From Populus alba (taxonomy: Eukaryota; Streptophyta; Magnoliopsida; Malpighiales; Salicaceae), in assembly GCF_005239225.2 (NCBI RefSeq), contig NC_133289.1, positions 11,640,889-11,704,888 of the forward strand: a DNA stretch of 64,000 nucleotides. The letters are read 5' to 3'. Every line of letters starts with the position of its first letter. The stretch's first letter is position 1. Below the pieces are notes generated by a model. That model had not been told where the DNA came from. It ran no database searches and saw only the letters and a program-made list of their open reading frames with translations. Shown here piece by piece: positions 49,010 through 61,300 of this stretch. The translations under genes were made by a program, and so were the position numbers.

Positions 49010-50300
49010 TAAGCAATGTTGTCGGTGATGGTGCCATGTCAGACTGTTGATGTCCTAACCAATGGCGATCCAGGCCTCGCTGTCCCCCACTCTCGTCATA
49101 GGTTGACACGTGGGGGCCACACATCATCCGATAATTAGCTCAGCCTTCCGTCCGGTTCCCTCAGGTTCGAATATTAATCCAATCAGAAATTACCACGTCA
49201 CAAAGTGCAGGATCTCCAGTTTTGTTTTCGTATCTTCTACTCATCCAGAGGCTTGACCCCACCAACGTACCGTAATTGGCGTACCGTTTGTTACTTTCAC
49301 CTAAATATATATTAAAATGATGAAAATTTAATCCAAACACAAGACATACCCAACTTAACCTGAATAAAATACATAGATATTTTCTTTGGATAGATACTTT
49401 AGTTGACATGTAACGAATAAAATACGAGCATGGTTAAATCTATTCAAAACTCACTTGAATTTAAATCAATATATATATATATAGAGAATTGTGTCTGTGT
49501 TAAGGGACCATTTGGAATTGCATTCCAAATGACATTTTTTAAAAAATAATTTTTTATATTTTTAGATTTTTTTAATATAAAAATTAATTTTTTTAAAAAT
49601 TATTATTTTAATATATATATATATATTTAAAAAAAAAAAAATTAAAAAAAACAGTTACTGCCGCTCTTTCCGTGCCATATATTGACTTGATAAAAACCAA
49701 CTACAAGGGAGCAAGCACCTATGAGTCAAAGGCAACAGAGTACCACAGAAAAACAAGTTATAATATTAGAGTATTAGGTACAAATCAAATTCAGCAAGTA
49801 ATTAGAAAAAAGGGGTTTTATATTCTAAGGGACTAACTTTCAACGAACAACACTAAATAATGATACATTAAAAGGAGAGCAAGTTGATACGATAAAGAAA
49901 GAAATGGAGAGAAAAAAGAGAAGCGGTTTTGTGAAAGGGACAAAGAAACCACAGGAAGGTTAAGCAGTATTGACGGAGGGTAGTTTTCACGAATAGAGAG
50001 GGAGGCGCCACCAGTAGTCTAATTATTTTTATTTTTATTTTTGTCAAATTCATGCATCACATAAACCAAGAGCGAGCGAGGGAGGGAGGGTGGAAGGTGT
50101 AGGCAGGCAAGGCCATCTTCTCGTCTCTCATCTTGTATAAAAGGGTCTAATTCTTCCCTCTTTTCTCCATCCTCACTTGCCATTGCAAGCTCCTCCCCCT
50201 TGCTTTCTTGCTTGCGTTTTTTCTGTGTATTTTTATTGTCCAAGATTTGCGCCCCTTCGTCTCGTCGAAGGCTTTGTTGTTAATTACCTACCTATACCAT
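49010..50300 (+). promoter_or_regulatory. Orphan promoter-like block
   Basis: A GC-richer island at 49010-49290 carries CCAAT boxes (AACCAATGG near 49058 and CCAATCAG near 49178), a G-box/ABRE-like GACACGTGGG near 49103, and CCACGTCA near 49192. Further on, a good TATA box (TATAAAAG, 50136-50143) is followed by a CT-rich leader-like tract (50150-50320). No open frame of any length follows. It could be an upstream alternative promoter for the sucrose synthase 3 kb away, a non-coding transcript start, or the remains of a lost gene. Confidence 0.35.
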
Positions 50301-50469
50301 CTCCTTCAAGTAGTTTCAGCTTATATATATATATTATATTATATATATATATATATCGTGGCATTAAGCTCAAGGTAAAGATCCTCAACTTTCTCGAGCA
50401 AAGTATTCTGCTCTTTTCTTCTGTGTATAAGATTGTAGTGAAATTTGTTCTAAAAAGATTTTTTTGGTT

Positions 50470-50710
50470 TAAAAATATATTAAAATAATAATTTTTTTTA
50501 TTATATATTTTTTTTATTTTTTATATTAGAATATTAAAATCAGAAAAAAACACTAAAAAAATAATATAAATTTTTTAGAACTAATATATTTTTTAAAATA
50601 TATGAAAATATTTTTTTTTATTATATATTTTTTATTTTTAATATTATTATATTAAAAACAGAAAAAATATTAAAAAAATAATGTAAATTTTTTAGAACTT
50701 TATATATTTT
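50470..50710. repeat. AT-rich tandem duplication
   Basis: Two diverged units of about 115-125 bp. Both contain ATTATATATTTTTT and end with TAAATTTTTTAGAACT (first near 50565-50582, second near 50684-50700). No function is apparent. Confidence 0.7.
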
Positions 50711-52040
50711 TGAAAAACACATCAAAAATATAAACTACGGTACTCTCTAACTATCCTAAATGTTTTGATCTTGGCAGGAAATCTTAGCTGCTTCTAGTTA
50801 TAAGATGTTATTTGCAACGTACTTTTCAAGTGATGTTTTATTAAATTTTGATTTTTTTATTAATTTTAGATTGTTCTGATTGGCTACGGATGAAAATAAC
50901 TTTTAAAATATAAAAAATATTATTTTAATATATTTTTTAAATAATTATGTTTTTAAAAAAACCATCACTGCCACCAGATATAAAACTGAATTATTTTCTA
51001 CTTGTCATTTGGACCATACTATAGAACTTTACAATATATTTTTTTAATGTGAGATTCCCTGAAAGAAAATGCAACGGCAGGTAATTAACACTAACACCTA
51101 AAAGTCTTTGGTTGATTATCAACGCCAGTAAAGCATCATTATCGTCATCATACTATGTTGTACCCACCTACTGCCAGCAGCTTTACTAGTGTCCCTACAT
51201 TATAATCCCACTTCCTAATTTCCATTTTTCACTCTATTTTTTTTTATATTTATTTTAATACCTTAATATTAAAAATAAAATTTAAAAAATAAAAAATATT
51301 CATTATTCATGATTACTGAAGTGTTTGGAATTTGTTTTAAAGATATATTAAAATAATTTTTTAATAATTTTTAAAAATTATTTTTTGTATTAGTATATTA
51401 AAATAATATAAAATCATAAAAAAATTAATTGAAAATAAAAAAATTTAAAAACACAAAATTACATAAAATATCTTTCATTTGGCTTTAGCCCACGGGCTCC
51501 CTGAGTGGCATCTGCTGCATTAATGGAGAGTGAAGTATTTATAATTTTCTCCATTTATTTACTAGTAGCATAAAACGGTTAATGCCGTACAGATTAAATC
51601 ACTTTATTATTTGTTATTATTTTATCTTAAGAAAAAGGTGAAAGAAATTACAAGAATGCTTGGGAGGGTGATATATATTATTTTTTAAAATATTTTTAAA
51701 ATAATATTAATATATTAAAATAATAAAAAAAAACATTAAAAGAATGTTAATTTGAAGTGTTTGTAAATAAATTTAAAAAGTTTTAAAAACATGATTGAAC
51801 CCTCGGTGAACAGGGTGTTTCAGAATATTTTTATTCATAGGTTCTTTTTAAAAGTATAAAAAAACATTAAATTAATTTTTTATAGTTTTGATGTTTTATA
51901 TAAAAAATAAAAAATATTATAATATATTTTAAAATAAAACATTATTTTAAAAAACACTCGGTAACTTTCAAATACACACAAAATCTTATGAACTGTGAAA
52001 CTTCAAAGATTTACCTCCTTCCTTTTCTTCTCAAGCTCTT
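50711..52040. other. Upstream region of sucrose synthase
   Basis: AT-rich DNA with degenerate copies of the core repeat (51290-51470 and 51690-51970). No open frame of note. The distal promoter of the sucrose synthase gene would lie here, but I could not pick out specific sites with confidence. Confidence 0.5.
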
Positions 52041-52045
52041 TTCTC

Positions 52046-53097
52046 TATAAATTTGAAGCAAAGGCTAGCCTTTGCATCATTCATTCCACTTCTTTCTCTC
52101 TTGCCTTTGTTGCGTTTGGTTAGTTTATTTTTCTTCCTTCTTCTGGTCTCACAGTGTTCCCAAGTGTTTTTTTTTCCTTTCCCTTCTTTCGATACAATCT
52201 TATAGTTTTATTACAAGAAAACATTGAATTACAGCTTGGTCTTTTCTTCAGCAAAAATGTCTAGGTTTGTTTTTAGAAGAACTTGTGCAGATCATGAGTC
52301 TGCATAATGCTGAACTAGTACTGTTCATCATGATCCGATGAAAATGCAGAATAATGTTGTAAGAACTAAAAGCTGTTGTACCATGACCTCCAAAAATGAA
52401 AAGAAACTTATAATCCTGTCATGGTGCTGACAAAACTCTGCTGTGTTTTCAACGTTCGATGTCAAGAATTCAAGTTTAAATTCCCTTGTTATGTCAGAAC
52501 TATTAATTTATCGATATTTGACTGAATCAAGCTTTAAATATTCCACAAGGAGAATTTTCTCTCTTTACTTTTGATGATTGATGTGTTTTGCTTCTTGCCG
52601 AATAATTTTCTCTGCTTTCTTCTTGTTGCATGAGAGCTTTCTGCTATAATCAGCAAGGTTTTTAGGAATAACCCCTTATTTGTATTTTGCACCTCCAACT
52701 TTATTCCTACTAGCTACAAGTAATATGTTCTGCTTTCTTTTATTCCTTTTGTTATGGAAACCTATTGAATTCCTTAGTCACTGGTTGATTTTTATTTTTT
52801 ATGTTAATTGTTTTCTAGCATTATTTAAGATATGTGATCGTAGTTCAACCATTCACTCTTAACCCAAGTATTAAATTTTTTTTCTTAGTATAGTGGGTGA
52901 GGTGAGAGGTAGGTTTGGAAATTTCTAGTCTTCTAGAATAATGTGGTTTTTCCTCAGTTGTTCTTGACTTTATTCTTGTTGATCACCAGCTATTATAATC
53001 CTTACAAATAGTTGAGAGTTCTTGCTGATTTTTTATTCTTGTATCTGTTATTACTACCTAGTACTAAAAACTTGATTTCTGTTTTTCTTAAGGAGCT
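52046..53097 (+). promoter_or_regulatory. Sucrose synthase core promoter, leader and leader intron
   Basis: A TATA box (TATAAATT, 52046-52053) sits about 30 bp ahead of a CT-rich leader beginning around 52080. The coding exon is preceded by a good acceptor (TTCTTAAG ending at 53092), only 5 bases before the ATG at 53098. A leader intron of about 0.95 kb is therefore likely, with a possible donor GTTAGT near 52120. Leader introns are known in plant SUS1-type genes and often raise expression. The donor choice is a guess. Confidence 0.6.
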
Positions 53098-56000
53098 ATG
53101 GCTGCACTTACTCGTGTCCAAAGCATTCGTGAACGTTTGGATGAGACCCTCAAGACTCATCGCAACGAGATTGTTGCCTTACTGACCAGGTAACCATGCT
53201 TTCTTTTTTGGTTTTGATTTATGGAGTGGTGTAAAGAGGGTCATGCTTACATTTTTGGTGCTAGCTTGTTAAGGATATAGATTTATTACAGCATATTTTG
53301 GACAATTTGTGTTCCAGGATTGAAGGCAAGGGAAAAGGAATTCTTCAACACCACCAGATTATTGCTGAGTTTGAAGCAATCCCTGAAGAGATCAGGAAGA
53401 TATTGGCGGGTGGTGCTTTTTCTGAAGTTCTCAGATCCACACAGGTGACTCCCTTGATCACACATGCATTTTTTTTTCCTGTTATATCCTAAGTTTTGGG
53501 AATTTTCTGTAACTGTTTTTTTTTTTATATTATTTTTTTTATTCTGTTGTTTTAGGAAGCAATTGTTTTGCCTCCATGGGTTGCCCTTGCTGTGCGCCCA
53601 AGGCCTGGTGTCTGGGAGTACGTCAGAGTGAATGTCCAAGCACTTGTTGTTGAGGAGTTGCGTGTTGCTGAGTATCTTCATTTCAAGGAGGAACTTGTTG
53701 ATGGAGGGTAAGTCAGAGTATTGATTTGACGCTAGCTTTTAATTGATTTCTCTCAATTTCTTGTTCTGTACGTGCATGCTTTGATTTTGACATTGTTAGT
53801 CGATCTGATAATGCAGCTCCAATGGCAACTTCGTGCTTGAATTGGACTTTGAACCATTCAGTGCATCTTTCCCTCGCCCAACTCTTTCAAAGTACATTGG
53901 TAACGGTGTTGAGTTCCTCAACCGCCACCTTTCAGCTAAGTTGTTCCATGACAAGGAAAGCCTGCACCCCCTGCTTGCATTTCTCAAGGTGCACTGTCAC
54001 AAGGGGAAGGTATGCTTGATACAGTATCCAAGTTCCAGCTTTTAAAGTAACTCCCTAGGATAACTTGCATAGATGAAAACTTAAACTCCAAGATCTTGAT
54101 TTGCTTGGATCAAACTTCAGGATATAAGCAACTGATGGCTTTACTAGGATCTTGTAATGTCTGATAATCATGTCTAGAATCTGTAATTTAAGCAAGGATA
54201 GCTTACTGCGGAATTAGATCCTGTAAAACCTGATAACATTTTGTATATTCTTGTGCAGAACATGATGCTGAATGACAGAATTCAGAACCTAGACTCTCTG
54301 CAATATGTTCTGAGAAAGGCCGAGGAGTATCTGTCTTCTCTGAAACCTGAGACTCCGTACTCTCAATTCGAACACAAGTTCCAGGAGATCGGGTTAGAGA
54401 GAGGATGGGGCAACACTGCTGAGCGTGTTCTTCAGATGATTCAACTTCTTTTGGATCTTCTTGAGGCACCAGATCCCTGCACTCTTGAATCTTTCCTTGG
54501 CCGAATTCCTATGGTCTTCAATGTTGTGATCATGTCCCCTCATGGATACTTCGCCCAAGACAATGTTTTGGGGTATCCTGATACCGGAGGCCAGGTTAAT
54601 TCACAAGCCTAGTCTAATCTTTCGCTTCATGCATACTCTAATAAAACTTACCTGATCTGGCTTGCATATTACTTTCTACTAGGTTGTTTACATTTTGGAT
54701 CAAGTTCGTGCCTTGGAGAATGAAATGCTTCTGCGTATCAAGCAGCAAGGACTTGATATCATCCCCCGAATTCTCATTGTAAGTTTAATTTCCAAGCTTT
54801 ACGAAGTATTTTAACAGTTTTTCCTTTGTATAAAATGTTATTACATTCTTTGGTGCTTAATCTGTCTTTTTTTTTCCCGTGTTTGCAGATTACTCGACTG
54901 CTCCCTGATGCAGTAGGAACCACTTGTGGACAACGTCTGGAGAAAGTCTATGGATCGGAGCATTGTGATATTCTTCGAGTTCCCTTCAGAGATGAAAAGG
55001 GAATGGTCCGGAAATGGATCTCTCGCTTTGAAGTTTGGCCATACCTAGAAACTTACACTGAGGTATTATTTCTTTATTGTTTCCCCGAAGTAATCCTTGT
55101 TCTCAAAGTCTCACTACATTTATCTTCATGTGCTAAGATAATATCTTGTTTTTTTTTCAGGATGTTGCTGCTGAAATTGCTAAGGAGTTGCAGGGAAAGC
55201 CTGATCTGATCATTGGAAATTACAGTGATGGAAACGTTGTTGCCTCCTTGCTAGCACACAAATTAGGTGTTACAGAGGTTTGCCCTGATCTTTTCTTGTT
55301 TTTGCAGCGTTTTTTCTTCATCCTGCAGCATAACAAATTAACAATTCTCTTTGTTTTTGCTATGTTTTCTGCAGTGCACTATTGCACATGCTCTAGAAAA
55401 AACAAAGTACCCAGATTCAGATATTTACTGGAAGAAGTTTGATGAAAAGTACCACTTTTCATGCCAGTTTACAGCTGATCTTTTTGCCATGAACCATACA
55501 GATTTCATCATCACCAGCACATTCCAAGAGATTGCTGGAAGGTGACATGATGTCTCCCCTGATTATTATTATCGTGAATGATTCTTCGATTGCATCTAAC
55601 ATGTACTGTTCCACTATTTCAGCAAGGATACTGTTGGACAGTACGAGAGCCACACAGCTTTCACTCTCCCTGGCCTCTACAGAGTTGTTCATGGTATCGA
55701 TGTATTTGATCCCAAATTCAACATTGTATCCCCTGGTGCTGACGAGAGCATATACTTCCCTTACACTGAGGAGAAACTTAGGCTGACTTCTTTCCATGAA
55801 GAAATTGAAGAACTTCTTTACAGCCCCGTTGAGAACGACGAGCACTTGTAAGTCTCAATCTCTTTCACTTTCCACATAAATTACTATGTAGTTCTTGGAA
55901 AAGTTCCTGGATAAAGAAGAGATGCAATAACTCATCACTTATTTTTATCGTTCAACAGATGTGTGCTAAAAGACCGCAACAAGCCAATTCTATTCACCAT

Positions 56001-56895
56001 GGCGAGGCTGGACAGAGTTAAGAATTTAACTGGTCTTGTAGAATGGTATGGAAAGAATACCAAGCTGCGCGAGTTAGCTAATCTTGTTGTAGTTGGTGGT
56101 GATAGAAGAAAGGAGTCTAAAGATATAGAAGAGCAAGCTGAGATGAAGAAAATGTACAATCATATAGAGAAATACAACTTGAATGGCCAGTTCAGATGGA
56201 TTTCTTCTCAGATGAACCGTGTGAGGAATGGAGAGCTCTACCGTTACATTTGTGATACCAAGGGAGCTTTCGTGCAGCCTGCTTTGTATGAGGCTTTTGG
56301 ATTGACTGTTGTTGAGGCCATGACATGTGGTTTGCCAACCTTTGCTACTTGCAATGGCGGTCCTGCTGAGATCATTGTGCATGGAAAATCCGGATTCCAT
56401 ATTGATCCTTACCATGGAGTACAGGCTGCTGAACTCCTTGTTGACTTCTTTGAGAAGTGCAAGGCTGATCCCACTTACTGGGACAAAATCTCCCAGGGAG
56501 GCCTGCAGCGAATCCAAGAGAAGTAAGCTCACCACCACCTTCACTCTGCAACTCTGTTTCCAAGCTGTTATAATTAAGTTTGCTAAATTGTCTTTCATTA
56601 CTTGCTTTTTCAGGTATACCTGGAAAATTTACTCTCAAAGGCTCCTGACTCTCACCGGAGTTTATGGCTTCTGGAAGCACGTTTCCAACCTTGATCACCG
56701 TGAGAGCCGTCGCTATCTGGAAATGTTCTATGCACTCAAATATCGCAAACTGGTAAGATTTATTCTCCAATCTCCAGGGTGTGCAAGCATTTATGATTTA
56801 CCATTCACTCTTGCAGAGGTTTATTTGTTGATGATACTGATGAATATTCTTTCATTACCTTCCAGGCTGATTCTGTTCCTTTGACTATCGAGTAA
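53098..56895 (+). CDS. SUS1: Sucrose synthase, SUS1 class
   Basis: Cleaves sucrose with UDP to UDP-glucose and fructose, reversibly; supplies UDP-glucose for cellulose and starch, in cytosol and at the plasma membrane. Thirteen coding exons: 53098-53189, 53318-53444, 53556-53707, 53817-54009, 54259-54594, 54683-54778, 54889-55062, 55161-55277, 55375-55541, 55623-55847, 55959-56522, 56614-56752, 56866-56895; 2412 nt, 803 aa, normal for the family. The N-terminus has the CDPK-type RVQS site (Ser9). The sucrose-synthase region spans about residues 1-545, with the conserved [15 protein letters not shown] run across the exon 5/6 border. The GT-B donor domain follows, with ARLDRVKN (Arg576, Lys581) and the EX7E motif EAFGLTVVE (Glu671, Glu679). 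All key residues are present. The sequence matches the abundant xylem/vascular SUS1-SUS2 pair of poplar as I remember it, but which paralogue it is cannot be told here. Confidence 0.97.
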
Positions 56896-58318
56896 ATGGA
56901 ACTGGAGAAATCAAGGAAACATGGGTTGGTTTGAGTCGGGTTCCGGGTCTTTAGTCGGGTTCCGGGTCCAGAATAATGGTCATTTCACGATAGTGATTGG
57001 ACAAGAAAGGCTTTGATCTTCTTTTTGTTTTTTTGTTTTTCCTTTCTGTGTGCATCTTTTTTGTTTTCCCTTTTCTTTTCATCTTGCAGCCTCTTGAATT
57101 TCAGTAAAAGATTGTGTCTTTTGAGTTCATCATCCCTTATCTGATCTCTATCCATTTCTTGCAAATTCTCTTTTCCAACATCAATTCCTGTATTTCTCCT
57201 CAGTACTCGAGATTGGAAGTTGATGGCTATTCTTCATCATTATATAAAGACAAATCTGCACTGTTCTTTACAAATCCTCCAAGGCTCAAAGGCCAAGATC
57301 TCTAAGGAAGGCCAAGGGCTCAAAGGAATGACTAGGACCTATTAATTGGCTAAATTTAATTATTTTTTAAAAATAAAAAATATTATTTTAATTTATTTTC
57401 AAATAAAAGATACTTTAAAAAATAACTAATTATTATTATATTTTTAAATACATTTTTAAATATTATTTTTTAAAAATAATATTATCATATTTTCAATAAG
57501 TTGGGTGCTATAAATGAGAAATGCCTTTCACTCAGTAAGTTGGGTGCTATAAATAGAAAATGCGTTTCTTATTGTCTTTATCATATTTTCAATAAGTTGG
57601 GTGCTATAAATAGAAAATGCCTTTCACTCAGTAAGTTGGGTGCTATAAATAGAAAATGCGTTTCTTGTTGTCTCAAGATATAACTGTATTGTCAAAAACA
57701 ATTTAAAAAAGAAGACGAGGGAATTCTTTTCAGCTGTTTTCTGCTGAGAATATTTAAATCTAAAATCTATTTGCCATTTTCTTTTTCTTTGAAATAATCA
57801 CCAAAGACATTCTTTCCAATAGATGGAAACCAATTTCAGCAAGTGCTGAAGCCTGAGACTGTTAAGCAACAACAGATCATGAACCAAAAAATTATCATGT
57901 ATAAATAATGATTTCAAAAATGTTTGCAAGGATGACGGTAACAAACCCATCTACCTGTTTATTGATGACGCCCTCAGGGTAGAAGTCAAAACTTTTATAT
58001 ACAAGCTACTTGGAAAAATGCATTGCTTTTTACCTTTTGAGATTTACAAGCTGTACGCCGTATACAGCAATGCCTCCTGCCTTTTGTGTTCTCTTTTTCA
58101 TGGGCAGTATCTTGCTACTAGGTTTAGTGGTATTTATTTATAAACAACATGGGAACCGAGCCTTTTTTGCTCTTCCGCATGCTGGCTAGCATGTCTCCGT
58201 TTCCTTTCTCCACCACCACCTTTTTATATTCTTTCAAACAATCTCATCATTCTGGAACGCAAATCACAAATGTGGGGGCATTACCCATAATCCGCTCTTG
58301 ATTAACAAATTTCGCTAT
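56896..58318. other. Convergent 3' flanks of SUS and the CPBP gene
   Basis: This contains the SUS 3' UTR (to roughly 57110). A 19-bp imperfect direct repeat, AGTCGGGTTCCGGGTC, lies at about 56934 and 56953. Then come an AT-rich core-repeat stretch (57350-57490), the tandem repeat at 57483-57674, and the probable 3' UTR of the minus-strand gene. Confidence 0.6.
57483..57674. repeat. 96-bp tandem duplication with internal sub-repeats
   Basis: Two 96-bp units (57483-57578 and 57579-57674), each with two sub-repeats. The word TTGGGTGCTATAAAT starts at 57501, 57540, 57597 and 57636, so spacing is 39, 57 and 39 bp. Every copy carries a TATA-box-like TATAAAT, three of them as CTATAAATAG. All spacings are multiples of three, so one frame stays open for 60 codons with LGAIN-KC repeated four times; I regard this as a by-product of the repeat, not a gene. 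Confidence 0.9.
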
Positions 58319-61300
58319 TCATCCCTGCGTGGCCCTTCCCAAGCTCTTCTCTTCTAGAGGTTGCCATGGATAGAGAAATATGGCCATCAATAAAGAGAAT
58401 GCAAGACCAATTGCCCCACTGAAAGGTTGTAGTGGATGAGTCCCAGTTACCCAAACAGGATAGTTAGGCTTATAGGTCAAAAGGCCTCCTGTTTGTAAAA
58501 CAAAACTCGAAGCCATTATCCCCGTCCTCAACCCGATTGGAATGGACAGGCTGCCTTTGCTTCTTTGCCGAAATCCTGCGAGAGCCAAGGAAAAAAGCCA
58601 AAGCCCTGGCATTGCCCAGACAGACCTGAAAAAACAAAATTGGAGAAAGATTCTCACGTGGCTGGCAATGACCATCTGACTTTGAGATTTAAATTCCTAT
58701 ATCTGTAGAAATTTTTATTTTAAGAAAATTGTGTCTACAATATCAAAAATTGATGATCATGCAAGAAGGAACTTTTTCAAAGGAACATCTTCCTTTCAAT
58801 AACAATTCTTGTCGCGAGTACTGGCTAACATCGTTGGTAAAGTCACTTGATGCAATACAACGGTGACTTGGGATCAAATATTGCCTTCCAACAAGGATGG
58901 GAGGGATTAGAGAAGATACAAATAAGGAGTGTGAAAATGATTGCTTTTCACTTAGAAATATATATTTTTTAAAAAAAATTATTTCTAAAATTCAGCATCA
59001 AAACGATATGGAAAATACTATAAAAATTTTTTTTTTGGAAGAAAAATAAACAATTTTTGAATTTTTTTAAAAATACTTTTGAAATACAAAAATAAACAGG
59101 TCTCATTGTGTAGTATGCTTGAGGTGCGTCTTAGGGAACCAATCATTCACCATAAAATAACAGGATGAAAAAAGCTAGGGTGGGAGAGCTAGAAGAGAAG
59201 AATATGGCGATTATATCCCAGACGGAAAAGGAGCTGATATTCTCTAAATGGTAATAAATAATATACCTCTGGAAAAGAGAGAATGCCAGTCCTGAAATAA
59301 TAATTGCTTGATGATAGCCAACATCTGCTGCAATTTCTTCAGGCAACCATGACCTGAAAAGTAATTCTTCAACCAGCACAATGCCTGTTGCTGTTATAAT
59401 TCCTCGACCAGCTAGCATAATCATTTGCACATACATTTTGAGCCATGTCATGGCATCTAAGGAAGATGAAGGAATGCTTGAAGGCCAAGAGAAACTCACA
59501 CAACCCAGTAAAGCATTTAGGGACTGTATTGATACAACAAGCAGGACTCCTCCAATCAAGCCCCACAAATATTTTTGGATCTGCAAGCAATAGCCAAAAC
59601 ATTATGAGATCACTTTTTTCTAATTTAAATGGTTCCAAAAGAATATTAATCTGTTTTCATCTGTTTCCAGGACCTCAACTTCGCCAGAATTCTAAAGGAA
59701 AGGGATATGATACCAAAACACTTCCATCACGGAACTGGGGATGCACAGATTAGTCATTGATGAATAGTGAAACTGATGAAGAGCATGTATCAGAAAAGCG
59801 CACGATACAGAAAGGACAACATGGTAGTGGATTTTGTAAAAAGAAGCAATAATTAACAGCAACTTGAAAGGAGAAGAAATAAAAACGAAAGGGTAAAATG
59901 AGCTGAAATCTTTCTTGATGAGTTGTCCATTGTGCAATCAGGAGACAACAAACTTGTAAATACTTTTTTTAGCACAATTGGGAAAGACAGCTAAAAGTTT
60001 ATCCCTGGCATAAAAACCTAGAGCTTACAAGGCACACAGTTAATTTACAACCATACCTTAGGCAATGCAGTTAAATCTAACCCGTACTGCTCTAGTGGAT
60101 CTTCATATCCCCGTATTCTTCTGCCCCATAACGTAACAAGTATCATAATAGCAGCATAGAGGCCAACAATGCAAACAAACTCAGCAAATCTGGAGGGGTT
60201 GCTTGTTGTCCAGCTCAGTACAAGAGTGGGAAGCAATGGAACAATGACCGGTGACCATAGAACAAGCACCATGCCAGCAAACCCAAGAATCCTTAACAAA
60301 GAAACCATGAGGAGAAAAGATTCAGTAAAAACAATCTTGCTCACTAACATGATTAGCAACACAAAATACATTCATTAAACTTGTCAACTAATTTAATATG
60401 CTAACCAAGCAATCTGTTAAAACAAAAAATATTCAACATGTTACCAATTCATCAACTATTTTATCTAACCAGTGAAAAAAAACAAAACATTGATAATAAA
60501 ACTATAAATTTTTTCAAAGACTTCCTCCTCGAGCATAAACAATTAGGAAAGGCTTTATACGCTCCATGGGAAAATCCCAGTGAACCAAAACCATTGAGCA
60601 AAACTTTCAACCTAAAACTCTAACCACTCTACTAAACAAGCATAACTCAGAATATTTATGAAATTTCTACCTTAAAGGGAATTAACCCCTTCTATCAAAC
60701 CTAACACAAGTCCGAAGATTACTTTGCAAAATCATATAAACTCCTCGCCAAAGATTTTTTAATACATACGTTCAATTTGCCAGAGATTTTAATAAAGTCG
60801 GCAATAACAACATTCACCTCTTATGTTCAATTATTAAATTAACATCATGTTATTTCAACACAAATTCCTAAAGGGAAAGGTCGAAGGAAAAAAAGGACAA
60901 ACAGCAGACAAGGATGTTTAGAAAACTAGCTCACCTCTGGTACAAGGGGCGTTCAGCTATATGCAGAAACAGAATCAGTTTGTCTGTCAGACTCATAGCA
61001 CCCCGTATACCACCCCAAAGCAAAGCAATTTTACCAACTAGCTTCAACATGCCACCCTTTTGTCCCAAGTCAGCTAACATTGCAACCAGCCTATTGACAT
61101 TGAAACATCATATGAACTTCAGGAATATAGATACACCGGTATGTAAGTTCACCGGACTAATATGTAGAGGATATAATTATAATACCTTTCTTGATCTACT
61201 CCACCATCTTCCTTCGTAGGAACCACCGGACCAGCAACAGACATGGCCTTCTCAGCAAGGCTCGTTACTATGTTCGGGTTTTTTTCAGACTCTGCTACCT

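Noticed and set aside
56074..56598. 174-codon minus-strand frame opposite sucrose synthase
   Set aside because: It is antisense to SUS exon 11, where the plus strand encodes the conserved EX7E domain.
57501..57683. 60-codon frame with four LGAIN-KC repeats as a repetitive peptide gene
   Set aside because: The frame follows automatically from repeat spacings that are multiples of three. There is no start context, no homology and no splice or promoter logic beyond the repeat itself.
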